Shown here: one piece after another, positions 8,537 to 18,795 of the stretch | Numbering within the stretch: the first letter of the stretch is position 1 | Layout of the letters: the number at the start of each line of letters is the position of its first letter | Assembly: GCA_014323675.1 (NCBI GenBank) | Contig: JACONN010000002.1 | Coordinates: 310,001 to 374,000, forward strand | DNA length: 64,000 nt | Origin: Hormoscilla sp. GM7CHS1pb | GTDB lineage: Bacteria; Cyanobacteriota; Cyanobacteriia; Cyanobacteriales; Desertifilaceae | Reading direction: 5' to 3' | Program-made: the position numbers and the translations under genes | Notes under the pieces: generated by a model | Told to the model about the DNA's origin: nothing | What the model saw: only the letters and a program-made list of their open reading frames with translations | Databases searched by the model: none

Positions 8537-9215
8537 GTGCGATTTTTTATTGCAAATTGACTTGACACATGACAAATGAAGAAGCTAGGCATCATCAGCC
8601 TAGACAACTTATAGATGATGGTGGTAAAAGCCTACCCGTCCAGGTGCAGGACTGAAAGCATAACCCCTACGGTAGCGATGGCATCAATGCTCTCCTCGAG
8701 GATGCGCCGTAAAGCGGGGTTAAAAGGCGATTGGTAGGTTAACGTCGAGCAAGTAGTCATGATGAGCGAAAGCAAAGACTCATAAGTATCGTAATCATAA
8801 ACCAGTGCAGCCAGGCTGATACACTAGCCCAAAAAGGGAAGGATAATGGTCATTGGCGGCTCTAGTACCGACCAATAAGCACCGACAACAAACCCGGCAT
8901 AGAGAGTCCATCTAAAGCTACGACCAATCATCTATAGGAACGAAGTAACCCAGGTATGTCTCTCTACCACTGGTCGATAGGTAGATGCAGAGTGCTCACC
9001 AAATTCGATATCTTTGCCAGAGTTCTTGTCTCAAGGGACTCGGCACACAAGAGATATCGACGCAACATCTGCCTCACATTAGGGCAAGTCATACTTGGGA
9101 GAGATTTCGTGGAGAAGCAAAGGACCACCGGTAATAGGCGGTATACGCTGACGTCCTCACGGTAATGTCAATTGTGAAGTTGTAAGTAGCAATGTATACG
9201 TCATAAGCACGATGT
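8537..9215 (+). mobile_element. Degenerate group II intron relic without ORF
   Basis: GTGCG at 8537 is followed by sequence that aligns, with many substitutions and indels, to the 5' 600 nt of the intron at 10410 (for example CTACGGTAGCGATGGCATCAAT, CGTAAAGCGGGGTT, AACGTCGAGCAAGT, CACTGG/CTAGCCCAAAAAGGGAAGGAT). Similarity stops near where the reverse transcriptase would begin, so the ORF and domains V-VI are missing. It also carries a 54-bp repeat insertion at 9006-9059. It cannot be an active intron. Confidence 0.75.
9006..9059 (+). repeat. 54-bp palindromic element inserted in the intron relic
   Basis: The segment starts CGATATCT and ends AGATATCG, and is absent from the homologous position of the intact intron. 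A 46-bp stretch (9006-9048) reappears with three mismatches, inverted, at 39056-39101 inside a protein gene. This looks like a very small mobile repeat. Confidence 0.7.
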
Positions 9216-9377
9216 CAGCATGGCAAGAATACGGAACTTATAGAGGATTTTGATTACCGCCAAATCCCCCGCTCGTACTGAGGATTCCCCCAAATATGAG
9301 AGATGTGTAAGTTTTTGGGCACTTAGTCGCAACTCCATAGGCCACGACTAAGGAATAGGGATTCTGACCGCCATGGC

Positions 9378-10297
9378 CTAACACCGGCGATCGCTCTTAT
9401 CCGTAGGACGCCGCCGAGGGTAACGCTCCATTAAGGCTCTCACTTGTTCAGCATGATAGGAGCTGCGGGTAAGGGGAGAGGAGATGACTTGCAGGAATCC
9501 CCAGGATTCTCCTAGTTCTCTCCAGGCGTCAAACTCCGCTGGCGTAACAAACCCCTCGATTTTCAGATGCTTTTGGCTGGGCTGGAGATATTGTCCAATA
9601 GTCAAGATATCGCACTGGGCCTCTCGCAAATCCTGCATTACTTCCCGAATTTCGGCGGCGGTTTCTCCTAACCCCACCATCAAGCCTGACTTACTGTAGA
9701 CCCAAGGGCTAACTGATGCGTGAGCCGCAGCAATTCCAGACTTCGCTGATAATTACCTTCCGGACGTACCCGCCGATATAGTCTAGGAACTGTTTCTATA
9801 TTGTGATTGAGCACTTCTGGCTGCCCTTGCAAAATTACCTCTAGCGCCTCCCAATTACCGCAAAGGTCTGGAATCAACACTTCGATGGTTGTTTGAGGCA
9901 TGATGGCGCGAACAGCTTCTATACAGCGCACAAATTGGGACGCACCGCCATCCGGTAAATCATCCCGATTCACCGACGTAATCACTACATGATTTAATTT
10001 TAGCCAGCTGACTGCTGTAGCGACCCTCTCCGGTTCCGTCGGATCTAGGGCTCCCGGCTTTTTCTCGAATTCAATATCGCAGTAGGGACAAGCCCGGGTA
10101 CATGCCGGTCCCATAATTAAAAATGTTGCTGTCCCAGCCCGGAAGCATTCACCGATATTTGGGCAAGATGCCTCTTCACATACCGTATTCAGCCCCAAAT
10201 CCTTGAGAATTTCTTTAACTTTGCCGATGCGCTCCCATTGAGGCGCTTTCACGCGCAACCATTCTGGCTTGACAGTCACAGCCCATTTTACCCCCAA
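9378..10297 (-). CDS. lipA: Lipoyl synthase, one frameshift
   Basis: Two frames (10297-9680, 9683-9378) give one ~306-residue radical-SAM protein. The three N-terminal iron-sulfur cysteines (C40, C45, C51 in [13 protein letters not shown]) and the SAM CxxxCxxC motif (C66, C70, C73 in [10 protein letters not shown]) are present, as are [10 protein letters not shown] and [15 protein letters not shown]. LipA inserts two sulfurs into octanoyl groups on lipoyl-carrier proteins. The break lies at 9691-9692: adding one A to GTAAGTCAG restores [14 protein letters not shown]. The downstream part ([30 protein letters not shown]) is intact. Lipoylation is normally essential, so the break is more likely a sequence error than a dead gene. 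The outer group II intron inserts 113 bp upstream of its start. Confidence 0.9.
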
Positions 10298-11010
10298 ATC
10301 CTATCGTATTAATCCTAGCAAGCACAAAGTCTGCGAGCCTAGGCTGCGACTGGAAAATGATTTTTTTTCCACACTCGGACAGAACATATGATATGATATA
10401 TTATTAGTAGTGCGATTCGTTTACCGTAAATCACCGGCGATGAGCCGATGAGGGACCGGTAGCAGGGAACCATTAGCCCTGACAACTTTCAGATGATGAT
10501 GGTGAAAGTCCACCTCCCCAGGTGCAGGGGTAAAAGCACCATCCCTACGGTAGCGATGGCATCAATCCGTAAAGCGGGATGGAAAGGCGCTCTGGCTGAC
10601 AGCCTAAGTCGGTCAACGTCGAGCAAGTGACCATGGTGAGCGTTATGCGAAGACTTGCAGCGTCGTTAAATTGAACCAGTGGAATAAGGCTTACACACTG
10701 GCCCCAAAAGGGGAAGGATATTGGTCGTTGGCAGGTATCTTACTGACCAACAAGCACTGACAAGAAACCCGGCGCAGGGAATTCACCTAAAGTCACAACC
10801 AATCATCGGTAGGAACGAAGTAAACCAGTTATGTACTCTCAATCAAGGTCGATTAGGTTGAGTAGTCACCACAGACGCAAAATCTGCAAATCATCAGCAG
10901 GTCATAACTGGGAGAGATGAAGTGGAAAAGCGAATGACTATCCGTAATGGATAGGATAGAGCTGACGCCCTTCACGGTTTCGAGAATGTGGAAACTTAGT
11001 AGCAGTGCAT

Positions 11011-13800
11011 ATGTCACGGAACATCACCAATAGGCGAATGTATGACTGGAATGCAGTCCCCTGGCGCAAGCTAGAGAGGGTAGTATTTAAGCTGCAAAAA
11101 CGAATCTACAGAGCGACCCAACAAGGAAATAAGCGGTTAGTTCGCAGACTCCAAGGACTGATAACGAGGTCCTGGTCAGCAAAAATGATTGCTGTCAGAC
11201 AGGTAACCCAACAAAACAAGGGTAAGAAGACGGCAGGTGTGGACGGCGTAATTGCTCTGAAGCCCTCCGAAAGACAACCAATGGTCAGGCAACTTCGAGT
11301 GGAGAAAGGGAAGAAAGTAAACCCAACCCGTAGGGTATGGATACCTAAACCCGGACGAGATGAAAAGAGGCCGCTGGGAATACCAACAATGTATGACAGA
11401 GCTCTGCAAGGAGTAGTCAAGACAGCGCTAGAACCCGAATGGGAGGCAATGTTTGAGGCAAACTCATACGGATTTAGACGCCCGAGAGGATGTCATGATG
11501 CAATAGCGGCGATATTCAGCAGCATTAGATATAAACCCAAATGGGTGTTAGACGCAGATATCGCTAAGTGTTTTGACAAGATAGACCATAAGGCACTACT
11601 GAGGAAACTGAAGTGCGAAACGTTCGGGTGTAAATAAATCCCCTAAGGAATTATGACAACCCAAGCTGGTATCCGACGCCAGGAAACTATGGAATCCTTG
11701 TGGGTCCAAACCCCACCCTCCAGATACGGGAGGTACACCGGTCCCAACTGCTGCGGAGTGACATCACTGGTGGTGGAGAGCAGGGACTTAAATGTAAGAG
11801 AGCTGATAGCCCAAGTCGGCAAATCTGCGCTTGTTAGATGCTCATGGTCAACGATAAGTGAATCTGTATAAGCCTCGTGATCTCAAACCAGCGAAATAAG
11901 GCTGATACGCTGGACCAAAAGGTAAAGGTAGGAGTGGATAGTTGTTTCAGTTGGCTATCCCGTATTACGACAATCCTCCCGGGTAATGCAGGGGCCTAAA
12001 AGCATCATATGGATTCTATGGAACGTGATAACCTCTGTTGTGCAATCCATGGACCGGCAAATGCCGACCAGGGGATAAGTGAGATGTTAAGCGAAAGGCA
12101 ACAGGGGAAGGATGTCCTAAAAAGCTAACGCCTGGGGTAACGCTCAGGATAGGATGCAAACTGGAACCGAACTAATCGACCAAAGAAAAGTTGCGATTCC
12201 AGTTAGCCGCTGACGTCGGACGGATATGGTGAGAAATCAGAGGGAAAAGTAGCTCTAAATGATACGGTGCCAGCGGACCTGTCCATTAGGCATATATACG
12301 AAAGCTAAGAGTTCAAGTGAGGTAAAAGCTCGCGGTACTCAGCCCAGCAGAACGCCAGGGAGGGACCACGTTAGGGAAGGATAGTAAATAGGGTGGCAGC
12401 TTCCCGGCTATTCACCGCCCGAGGCTTGACGTGTTTTAGCGAGAAAAATAAGGGGCAAAATTCCAGATGATAAGACCAGGGCGGAGTAATCCAACCAAAG
12501 GTTACCGGAGACAACGGACTCACCAACCAGGAGCCGGATGCTATGAAAGTAGCAAGTCCGGTTTTGAAAGGGAGGGTTGGTACGCGAGTACTAGCTCGAC
12601 CCCGACCTAATACATCACCAATCCGTAAGTTAATACGAGAATGGTTAAAAGCCGGGGTGATGGACCGAAAGATATTCCAGCCAACAGAAGCTGGAACACC
12701 ACAGGAAGGAGTAATATCCCCACTGTTGGCTAATATTGCGCTCCATGGGCTGGAAGCTGCGGTCAGGGAGATAATCCCAAAAACAATAAGCGAACAAAAA
12801 AAAACTAGCAGTAGTGAGATACGCGGATGACTTTGTGGTAATGCATGAAAACCAAGAGGTAATCGAGCAAGCCAAAGAAGTCGTTCAAAAATGGTTATCG
12901 GAGATAGGACTGGAACTCTTGGCCGAAAAGACACGAATATCCCACACGCTTAACGGGGAAAAACCAGGATTTGATTTCCTAGGATTCAACGTTAGACAAT
13001 ACAAAGTGGGTCGTTACCACAGCGGCAAAAACACAAACGGTCAAATACTCGGATTCAAAACACTGATAAAACCCAGCCAGAAAGCCATAGAGAGACACAA
13101 AGAGAGACTACGTGATGTAGTAAAAAGCCATAGAGCACAGCCACAAGCCGCGTTAATAGCCAAACTAAACCCGATAGTACGAGGATGGTGTAACTACTAC
13201 AGAGCGGTAGTAAGCAAAGAAGTGTTTGGAGAAATGGACGTATTTCTATGGAGATTAACTTGGAATTGGGCAAGAAGACGACACCCTAACAAAACAAAGA
13301 AATGGGTAACGAAGAAATATTGGATCCCCACCAAAACTCGCCAGTGGAATTTCACGACGAAGTTAAAGAACGGTGAGGCGATTATACTGTACCGACACTC
13401 TGAAACTGAAATAATCAGACACGTAAAAGTGAAGGGAACGGCTAGCCCCATGGACGGTAACCTCGTATACTGGAGTCTCAGATTAAGGAAAAGCCCGGAA
13501 GTAAAGCAGAGAGTCTTAAACCTGCTTCAGAGACACAAAGGCAAATGCGCACGATGCGGACTAACATTTAGGGACGGCGACAAATGGGAAGTGGATCATA
13601 TTTTACCAACCTCACTGGGAGGAAAGGACTGGTACACTAACCTACAGTTGCTACATGACTACTGTCATCACGCCAAAACAGAAACGGACGGCAGTAAAGG
13701 GGGTCGCACCCTATGGGAAATTGAAACTGAGGAGCCGGATGAGGTGAAAGTCTCACGTCCGGTTTTGAAGACGAGCAGGCCCGGTGACGGGTTGGCTTAG
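11011..13800 (+). CDS. ltrA: Group II intron reverse transcriptase/maturase/HNH protein, split by an inner intron
   Basis: Exon 1 (11011-11612) encodes the RT N-terminus up to KALLRKLN. Exon 2 resumes at 12608, and the splice gives ...KLNNTSPIRKLIREWLKAGVMDRKIFQPTEAGTPQEGVISPLL in frame. After A9 at 12796-12804 the frame shifts by one; with eight A it reads QKKLAVVRYADDFVVMHEN, carrying the YADD active site. The maturase domain follows (~13050-13480), then an HNH endonuclease (CARCGLTF...VDHILPTSLGGKDWYTNLQLLHDYCHH, 13540-13680). Removing the inner intron and one A leaves exactly 598 codons. The start is taken as the ATG at 11011 because it matches copy A; a GTG lies two codons earlier. The protein would splice the outer RNA and support retrohoming, but only if the inner intron is removed. 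Confidence 0.82.
11613..12607 (+). mobile_element. Inner ORF-less group II intron
   Basis: GTGCG at 11613 opens a ~995-nt group II intron with no protein gene. Domain V (GAGCCGGATGCTATGAAAG...) is at 12531-12564 and a domain VI stem (GGGT...GTAC-gcga-GTAC...ACCC) at 12575-12603. It aligns over its whole length with the element at 15009-16028, which fixes both ends. Excision between CTGAA (11612) and TAATACATCA (12608) restores the reverse transcriptase frame. Lacking its own maturase, it must depend on a protein supplied in trans. Confidence 0.88.
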
Positions 13801-13817
13801 TTTAATCTAGACCACTA

Positions 13818-13891
13818 CGGGATGTAGCGCAGTTTGGTAGCGCACCTCGTTCGGGACGAGGGGGTCGCAGGTTCAAATCCTGTCATCCCGA
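13818..13891 (+). tRNA. trnP-CGG: tRNA-Pro (anticodon CGG)
   Basis: A complete cloverleaf: acceptor stem CGGGATG (13818-13824) pairs with CATCCCG (13884-13890), discriminator A. The D arm is GCGCAGTTTGGTAGCGC, the anticodon stem CCTCG/CGAGG with loop TTCGGGA (anticodon CGG), and the T arm has GGTTCAAATCC. CCA is not encoded. The tRNA lies 15 bp beyond the 3' end of the twintron. Confidence 0.95.
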
Positions 13892-13909
13892 TTTCTCTGA
13901 GCCGACCAT

Positions 13910-13951
13910 CGCCCCCTGGAACATACAGTTCCAGGGGCGATCGCCTTTTCC
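13910..13951. terminator. Hairpin terminator after tRNA-Pro
   Basis: CGCCCCCTGGAAC and GTTCCAGGGGCG form a 12-bp stem with a five-base loop, followed by ATCGCCTTTT. It sits 19 bp after the tRNA and about 70 bp after the hetR stop on the other strand, so it may serve both directions. Confidence 0.65.
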
Positions 13952-14018
13952 CATGCTGCTAGTGGACTATAGTGGACACTCTGACATCCACCGGTACTTA
14001 CCCTCAGCGGATACTCCT

Positions 14019-14942
<924 letters not shown>

Positions 14943-15008
14943 TTACAACAATTACAGATTTTGGTGCTCATGTGCTGTCTTTAACCCTCACAAAGCTAAT
15001 ATTAGCCC

Positions 15009-16028
15009 GTACGAAACGTTAGGGTGTAAACATCAGGGTGAGGCCGAAAGGCCATCATGAGATGTGACAGCCCAACCCGGAACCATCAGCCGGGAAACTG
15101 TGTAATCCTTGTGGGTCCAAACCCCACCCTCCGGATACGGGAGGTACACCGGTCCCAACTGCTGCAGAGTGACATCACTGGCGGTGGAGAGTAGGGACTC
15201 AAATGTAGGAAAGCTGGAAGCCCAATCCAGTAAAGCCGCTAGGAAAGATGCTCATGGCCAACGATAAGTGAATCTGTATAAGCCTCGTCATATTCTACCA
15301 GCGAAATAAGGCTGATACGCTGGACCAAAAGGTAATGGTAGGTGTGGATAGTTGTGGGCTATAACTATCCCGTATCACAAAAACCCTCCCGGGGTAATGC
15401 AGGGGCCTAAAAGCATCATATGGATTATACGGAACGTTATAACCTCTGTTGTACTATCCATGGACCGGCACTAAGCCGACCAGGGGATAAGTGAGATGTT
15501 AAGCGAAAGGCAACAGGGGGGGATGTCGCTTGTTGCTAACGCCTGGGGTAATGCTCAGGATAGGATGCGAACTGGAACCGAACTAACCAACCAAGGAAAC
15601 GCTGCGATTCCAGTTAGCCGCTGACGTAGGACGGATATGGTGAGAAATCGGAGGGGAGAGTAGCTCTAAACGATACGGTGCCAGTGAATTCGTTCATGAG
15701 GCATATATACGAAGTTAAAGTTCAAGCGAGGTAAAAGCTTGCGGTACTCAGCCCAGCAGAAGCCAGGGAGGGACCACGTTAGGAAAGGATGACAACGATG
15801 GGTTGGCAGTTTTCCCGTTATTCACCGCCCGAGGCTTGACGTGATTTAACTTGTACGAAATGAGAAATAGAAGGGGCAAAATTCCAGATGATAAGGCCAG
15901 AACGGAGTAATCCAATCAAGGGCTACCGATGACAACGGACTCACCAACCAGGAGCCTCCTGCGGTGAAAGTCGCAAGTCCGGTTTTGAAAGGGAGGGTTG
16001 GTACGCGAGTACTAGCTCGACCCCGACC
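15009..16028 (+). mobile_element. Second ORF-less group II intron, probably degenerate
   Basis: Aligns end to end with the inner intron at 11613-12607. The 5' end reads GTACG instead of GTGCG, and domain V (15952-15985) starts GAGCCTCCTG where the functional copy has GAGCCGGATG, breaking pairs with TCCGG on the other strand. Domain VI is intact. It has no protein gene. On its removal, the minus strand of the flanks reads through the end of a tnpB-like gene (...DADVVLAQG-stop), so it inserted antisense at the tnpB 3' end. Confidence 0.82.
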
Positions 16029-16310
16029 TGTGCAAGTACAACATCGGCATCAGAAATGATGATAACGCCATCTCTAACATCGAAGGCGACAGCGAGCAGG
16101 CGCTCTCAACATAATGTTGAGAGCGCCTACCCAATCTCTCGCAGCGGAGGGTTCCCGGAGCGTGCTTTAAGCCGGGCAAAAGTGAACTTTGGAGCCACCA
16201 AGTTTCTTGTGGACGTGACCACATTTGGGACAAGTTTTGCTAGTATAAGCCTCGTTACAGCGGACGACCAGCACTCCTTTTCTAGACGCTGCCTGCTCTA
16301 GATGAGAGGC
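16029..16310 (-). pseudogene. tnpB: tnpB C-terminal fragment
   Basis: The minus strand encodes EQAASRKGVLVVRCNEAYTS, then the zinc-ribbon CPKCGHVHKKLGG and HFCPA, typical of the C-terminus of TnpB proteins of IS200/IS605 and IS607 elements. After HFCPA a short repeat (16133-16165, CGCAGCGGAGGG...CCGGAGCGTG) interrupts the frame. The coding resumes as RDWVGALNIMLRAL...DGVIIISDADVVLAQ. The 5' part is missing: homology stops at 16310, where an ISKra4 end begins. TnpB is an RNA-guided nuclease in active elements; this fragment lacks the RuvC Asp and cannot function. Confidence 0.75.
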
Positions 16311-16311
16311 A

Positions 16312-16375
16312 GGGTGCATCCCAGTTTGGTAATGAGTATTTTTGCTTAGTTGATGAACTGACGAGATGATGTTAG
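16312..16375 (+). mobile_element. Solo left end of an ISKra4-type element
   Basis: GGGTGCATCCCAGTTTGG and the following ~45 bp (AATGAGTATTTTTGCTTAGT...GAGATGATGTTAGGCT) match the left end of the intact element at 3690. The similarity then stops and no transposase follows. Confidence 0.65.
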
Positions 16376-16564
16376 GCTCAATTGCATAATTCACCAGTTG
16401 TTGCAAGCGAACCTTTCTAGATAGACATTTTTTAATATAAAAAGATAACATTTCGATTGTTCAAAGATTAGGAAATTATATATTAATTATAAGTTATTCA
16501 AATGGAGCGCTGCTTGGGAAAATGCTATGTTGTTATTAGTTATAGAGGTTAGTGAAAGGAAAGT

Positions 16565-17291
16565 ATGAGCACATCTTTAGATTTGTGTTGGAGACCAGAT
16601 TGTCCTGAGTGCAGCCGTGCGCGAATAGTGAAAAATGGCAGCACTCATAATAAAAAACAAAAATATAAGTGTAAAGATTGTGGGAGGCAATTTGTTGAAA
16701 ACCCGACGAAAAAGAATATATACTCAGAAAAGAAAAAACTCATAGATATTCTATTGCTTGAAAGAATTGTCTTGGCTGGAATTGCTCGTATAGTTAAAGT
16801 TTCCCAAACATGGCTTCAAGATTATGTTAATAAAAAATATGCCGAAACCCCCCTCAAGGTTTCAGACAAGCCAAAAGGCAAATTGTCTATTGAATGTGAT
16901 GAAATGTGGTCTTTTGTGGGCAAGAAAGGAAACAAACAATGGATTTGGTTAGCACTCGATACAAAAACGAGGGAAATTGTGGGACTTTATGTGGGCGATC
17001 GCAGTAGTGAATCGGCAAAAGAATTATGGAAATCCTTACCTCCTGTTTATCGACAATGTGCAGTAGGTTATACAGATTTTTGGGAAGCTTATAACAATAC
17101 CCCAAAAGCGTCATAAACCGGTCGGGAAAGAAAGTGGAAAAACTAATCATATTGAAAGGTTAAACAACACATTAAGACAAAGAATTAGTCGTTTAGTTAG
17201 TCAAACATTATCATTTTCCAAAAAGCTAGAAAATCATATTGGCGCAATCTGGTACTTTGTGCATCATTACAACAAATACTTATCAGGTTAG
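16565..17291 (+). pseudogene. IS1-family transposase with one frameshift
   Basis: The first 183 residues have the IS1-type zinc finger (CPECSRARIVKNGSTHNKKQKYKCKDCGRQF), a helix-turn-helix region, and the DDE core (IECDEMWSFVGKKGNKQWIWLALD; YVGDRSSESAKELWKSLP; AVGYTDFWEAYNN). The frame then breaks in AAAA at 17104-17107. With three A it continues KRHKPVGKESGKTNHIERLNNTLRQRISRLVSQTLSFSKKLENHIGAIWYFVHHYNKYLSG, which carries the final Glu of the active site. The repaired protein would be about 241 residues, the normal size of cyanobacterial single-frame IS1 relatives. I could not identify terminal inverted repeats with confidence. A 22-bp hairpin lies directly downstream. Confidence 0.85.
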
Positions 17292-17298
17292 TTGTGCC

Positions 17299-17350
17299 AT
17301 CACTACATATTTATCACTACATCAACCGGTAGTGATAAATATGTAGTGAT
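17299..17350. repeat. 22-bp perfect inverted repeat after the IS1 transposase
   Basis: Arms 17299-17320 and 17329-17350 are exactly complementary with an eight-base loop (ATCAACCG). Each arm contains ATCACTAC twice. It could be a transcription stop, the right end of the IS, or a separate small element; no T-run follows. Confidence 0.75.
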
Positions 17351-17549
17351 TTGATGATGGTCTGTCCCCATGCCTCACCGAACGGCTGGCGCCGGGCGCA
17401 GCCATATCGCCAGTTTTCTGCCGCATGTCTAGAGCCTAAAAGCTTTCTCATCCCGTCCGTAGTGCTTGTCGGACGGTGCTTTACCTACAAGCATTGTGGT
17501 CCACCCACCGGTAGAGAGCGCTCTCAATTTGTAACCCACTACCCTCATT

Positions 17550-17613
17550 TGAACAGACATCACCAACCAGGTCATCTGCGTTGAACAGGCATCACCAAAC
17601 AGGTCATCTGCAT
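17550..17613. repeat. 32-bp tandem duplication at the dnaN 3' end
   Basis: GAACAGACATCACCAACCAG... (17550-17581) is followed directly by a second copy with four differences (17582-17613). The upstream copy contains the last codons of dnaN (MTCLVMPVQ). Because 32 is not a multiple of three, the duplicate reads in another frame and creates the present stop. Confidence 0.75.
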
Positions 17614-18795
17614 CCCCCCTAAGGGGGTGAGGATTACGGGCTCAGCCTCTGCATTCAGCCGCATTTGCAGTTCCTGGGAAGGAATAGCCTTGATAGCCTC
17701 CAGCAAATACTTGACATTAAACTCCATCTCTAAACTCTCTCCAGATATCTGTGCGGCTATCGACTCCTGTCCGCTGCCCACCTCAGATTCGTCCACCGAT
17801 ACGGTCAGCTGCTGGCTTTCCCTGTCCAGGCTGAACTTGACCAGATGATTCTTCTGGTCGGCGATAATGTTAATGCGCTCTAAGACCTGTACCATCTGCC
17901 GTTGCTCCACCGTCACCAGTCGCTGGAATTCCTTGGGTATCAACTGGTGATAGGAAGGATATTGCCCCTCCAGAGTGCGCGTGGTCAGTTTTTGGCTTTT
18001 TAACTCAAACACAACTTGCGTCTGGTCAAAATGCAGGGCAACTGTCTTATCCTGCTTTTGTTGGTTCGCGATCCGGTCTAGTTCCCGTAGCGCTCTCGCG
18101 GGTACTGTCACTTCAAAAGACGCTTCATCGGCTATCGGATGCTGGTCTTCTTCCGGCTTCGACTCCTCTTGCAACTCCTCTTGCGACTCCTCTTGCGACT
18201 CCGACTCCAACTCCTCTTGCGACTCCGACTCCGGCTGATTGGTAGTTTTGACCACAGCTAAACGATGTCCGTCAGTGGCCGCAAATTCCAGGCTATCACC
18301 ATAGACCTTCAAATGTACTCCCGTGAGAATTTGCTTGGTATCATCTGTACTCGCAGCGAACAAACAGCCGTTCAACCCGGATCTCAGTGCTTCTGTGGGC
18401 AGAGTCAAAACTTCCCCATCCTCTACTACTGGCAATTCCGGAAATTCTTCCGACTCCTGTCCGGTGACTTGATAGCGTCCGGAAGCTTGGGTTAAGGAGA
18501 CTATTGCTTTTTCTGTCTCCAGATCCAGGGATATATCTCCTGCTGGCAGACGGGAAACGATGTCCGAAAGCAATTTTGCTGGCAGGGCGATGTCCCCGGA
18601 CTCTGTTACCTGGGCAAGAAAGCTAGTCGAGATTCCTAGACTTCCGTCGAAGGCTGTTAAACTAATTTGTTGACTCTCTACATCTGCTTGCAGTCTCACT
18701 TTCCCAAGTATTGGTTGTGTGGGGCGAGAGGGCACCGCGCGGGAGACGATCGATAGATTTGTATTGAGGTTACTTTGGCTACATACCAGTTTCAT
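17572..18795 (-). CDS. dnaN: DNA polymerase III sliding clamp (beta subunit)
   Basis: The 407-residue protein has the three clamp domains: MKLVCSQSNLNTNLSIVSRAVPSRPTQPILGKV at the start, the PVVEDGEVLTLP / GVHLKVYGDSLEFAATDGHRLAVV block in the middle, and FNVKYLLEAIKAIPSQELQMRLN plus PVILTPLGGMQMTCLVMPV at the end. The ring-shaped dimer tethers the replicative polymerase to DNA. An unusual Glu/Ser-rich insert (residues ~193-222, ESESQEELESESQEES...) sits between domains and probably forms a flexible loop. The very C-terminus is altered by a 32-bp tandem duplication. It is read in the same direction as dnaA, which lies upstream across a DnaA-box-containing spacer. Confidence 0.96.
   Translation of the reverse strand: MKLVCSQSNLNTNLSIVSRAVPSRPTQPILGKVRLQADVESQQISLTAFDGSLGISTSFLAQVTESGDIALPAKLLSDIVSRLPAGDISLDLETEKAIVSLTQASGRYQVTGQESEEFPELPVVEDGEVLTLPTEALRSGLNGCLFAASTDDTKQILTGVHLKVYGDSLEFAATDGHRLAVVKTTNQPESESQEELESESQEESQEELQEESKPEEDQHPIADEASFEVTVPARALRELDRIANQQKQDKTVALHFDQTQVVFELKSQKLTTRTLEGQYPSYHQLIPKEFQRLVTVEQRQMVQVLERINIIADQKNHLVKFSLDRESQQLTVSVDESEVGSGQESIAAQISGESLEMEFNVKYLLEAIKAIPSQELQMRLNAEAEPVILTPLGGMQMTCLVMPVQRR

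Larger units (their letters stand above)
10410..13803 (+). mobile_element. Outer group II intron of a twintron, intergenic insertion
   Basis: Starts with GTGCG at 10410, runs through ~600 nt of ribozyme domains, the reverse transcriptase gene (from 11011), and domain V at 13732-13765 (GAGCCGGATGAGGTGAAAG...). Domain VI follows (CCCGGTGACGGG stem), so the 3' boundary is within a few bases of 13800. It sits between lipA and tRNA-Pro. A second group II intron (11613-12607) is inserted inside its reverse transcriptase gene. Confidence 0.88.

Noticed and set aside
16099-16127. 14-bp perfect palindrome as a mobile repeat inside tnpB
   Set aside because: It encodes the conserved GALNIMLRAL segment of TnpB in frame, so coding constraint explains it sufficiently.
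17104-17107. Programmed frameshift in the IS1-type transposase
   Set aside because: The shift lies deep in the catalytic domain, needs the opposite phase from the classical IS1 InsA-InsB' slip, and matches the many other homopolymer indels in the window.
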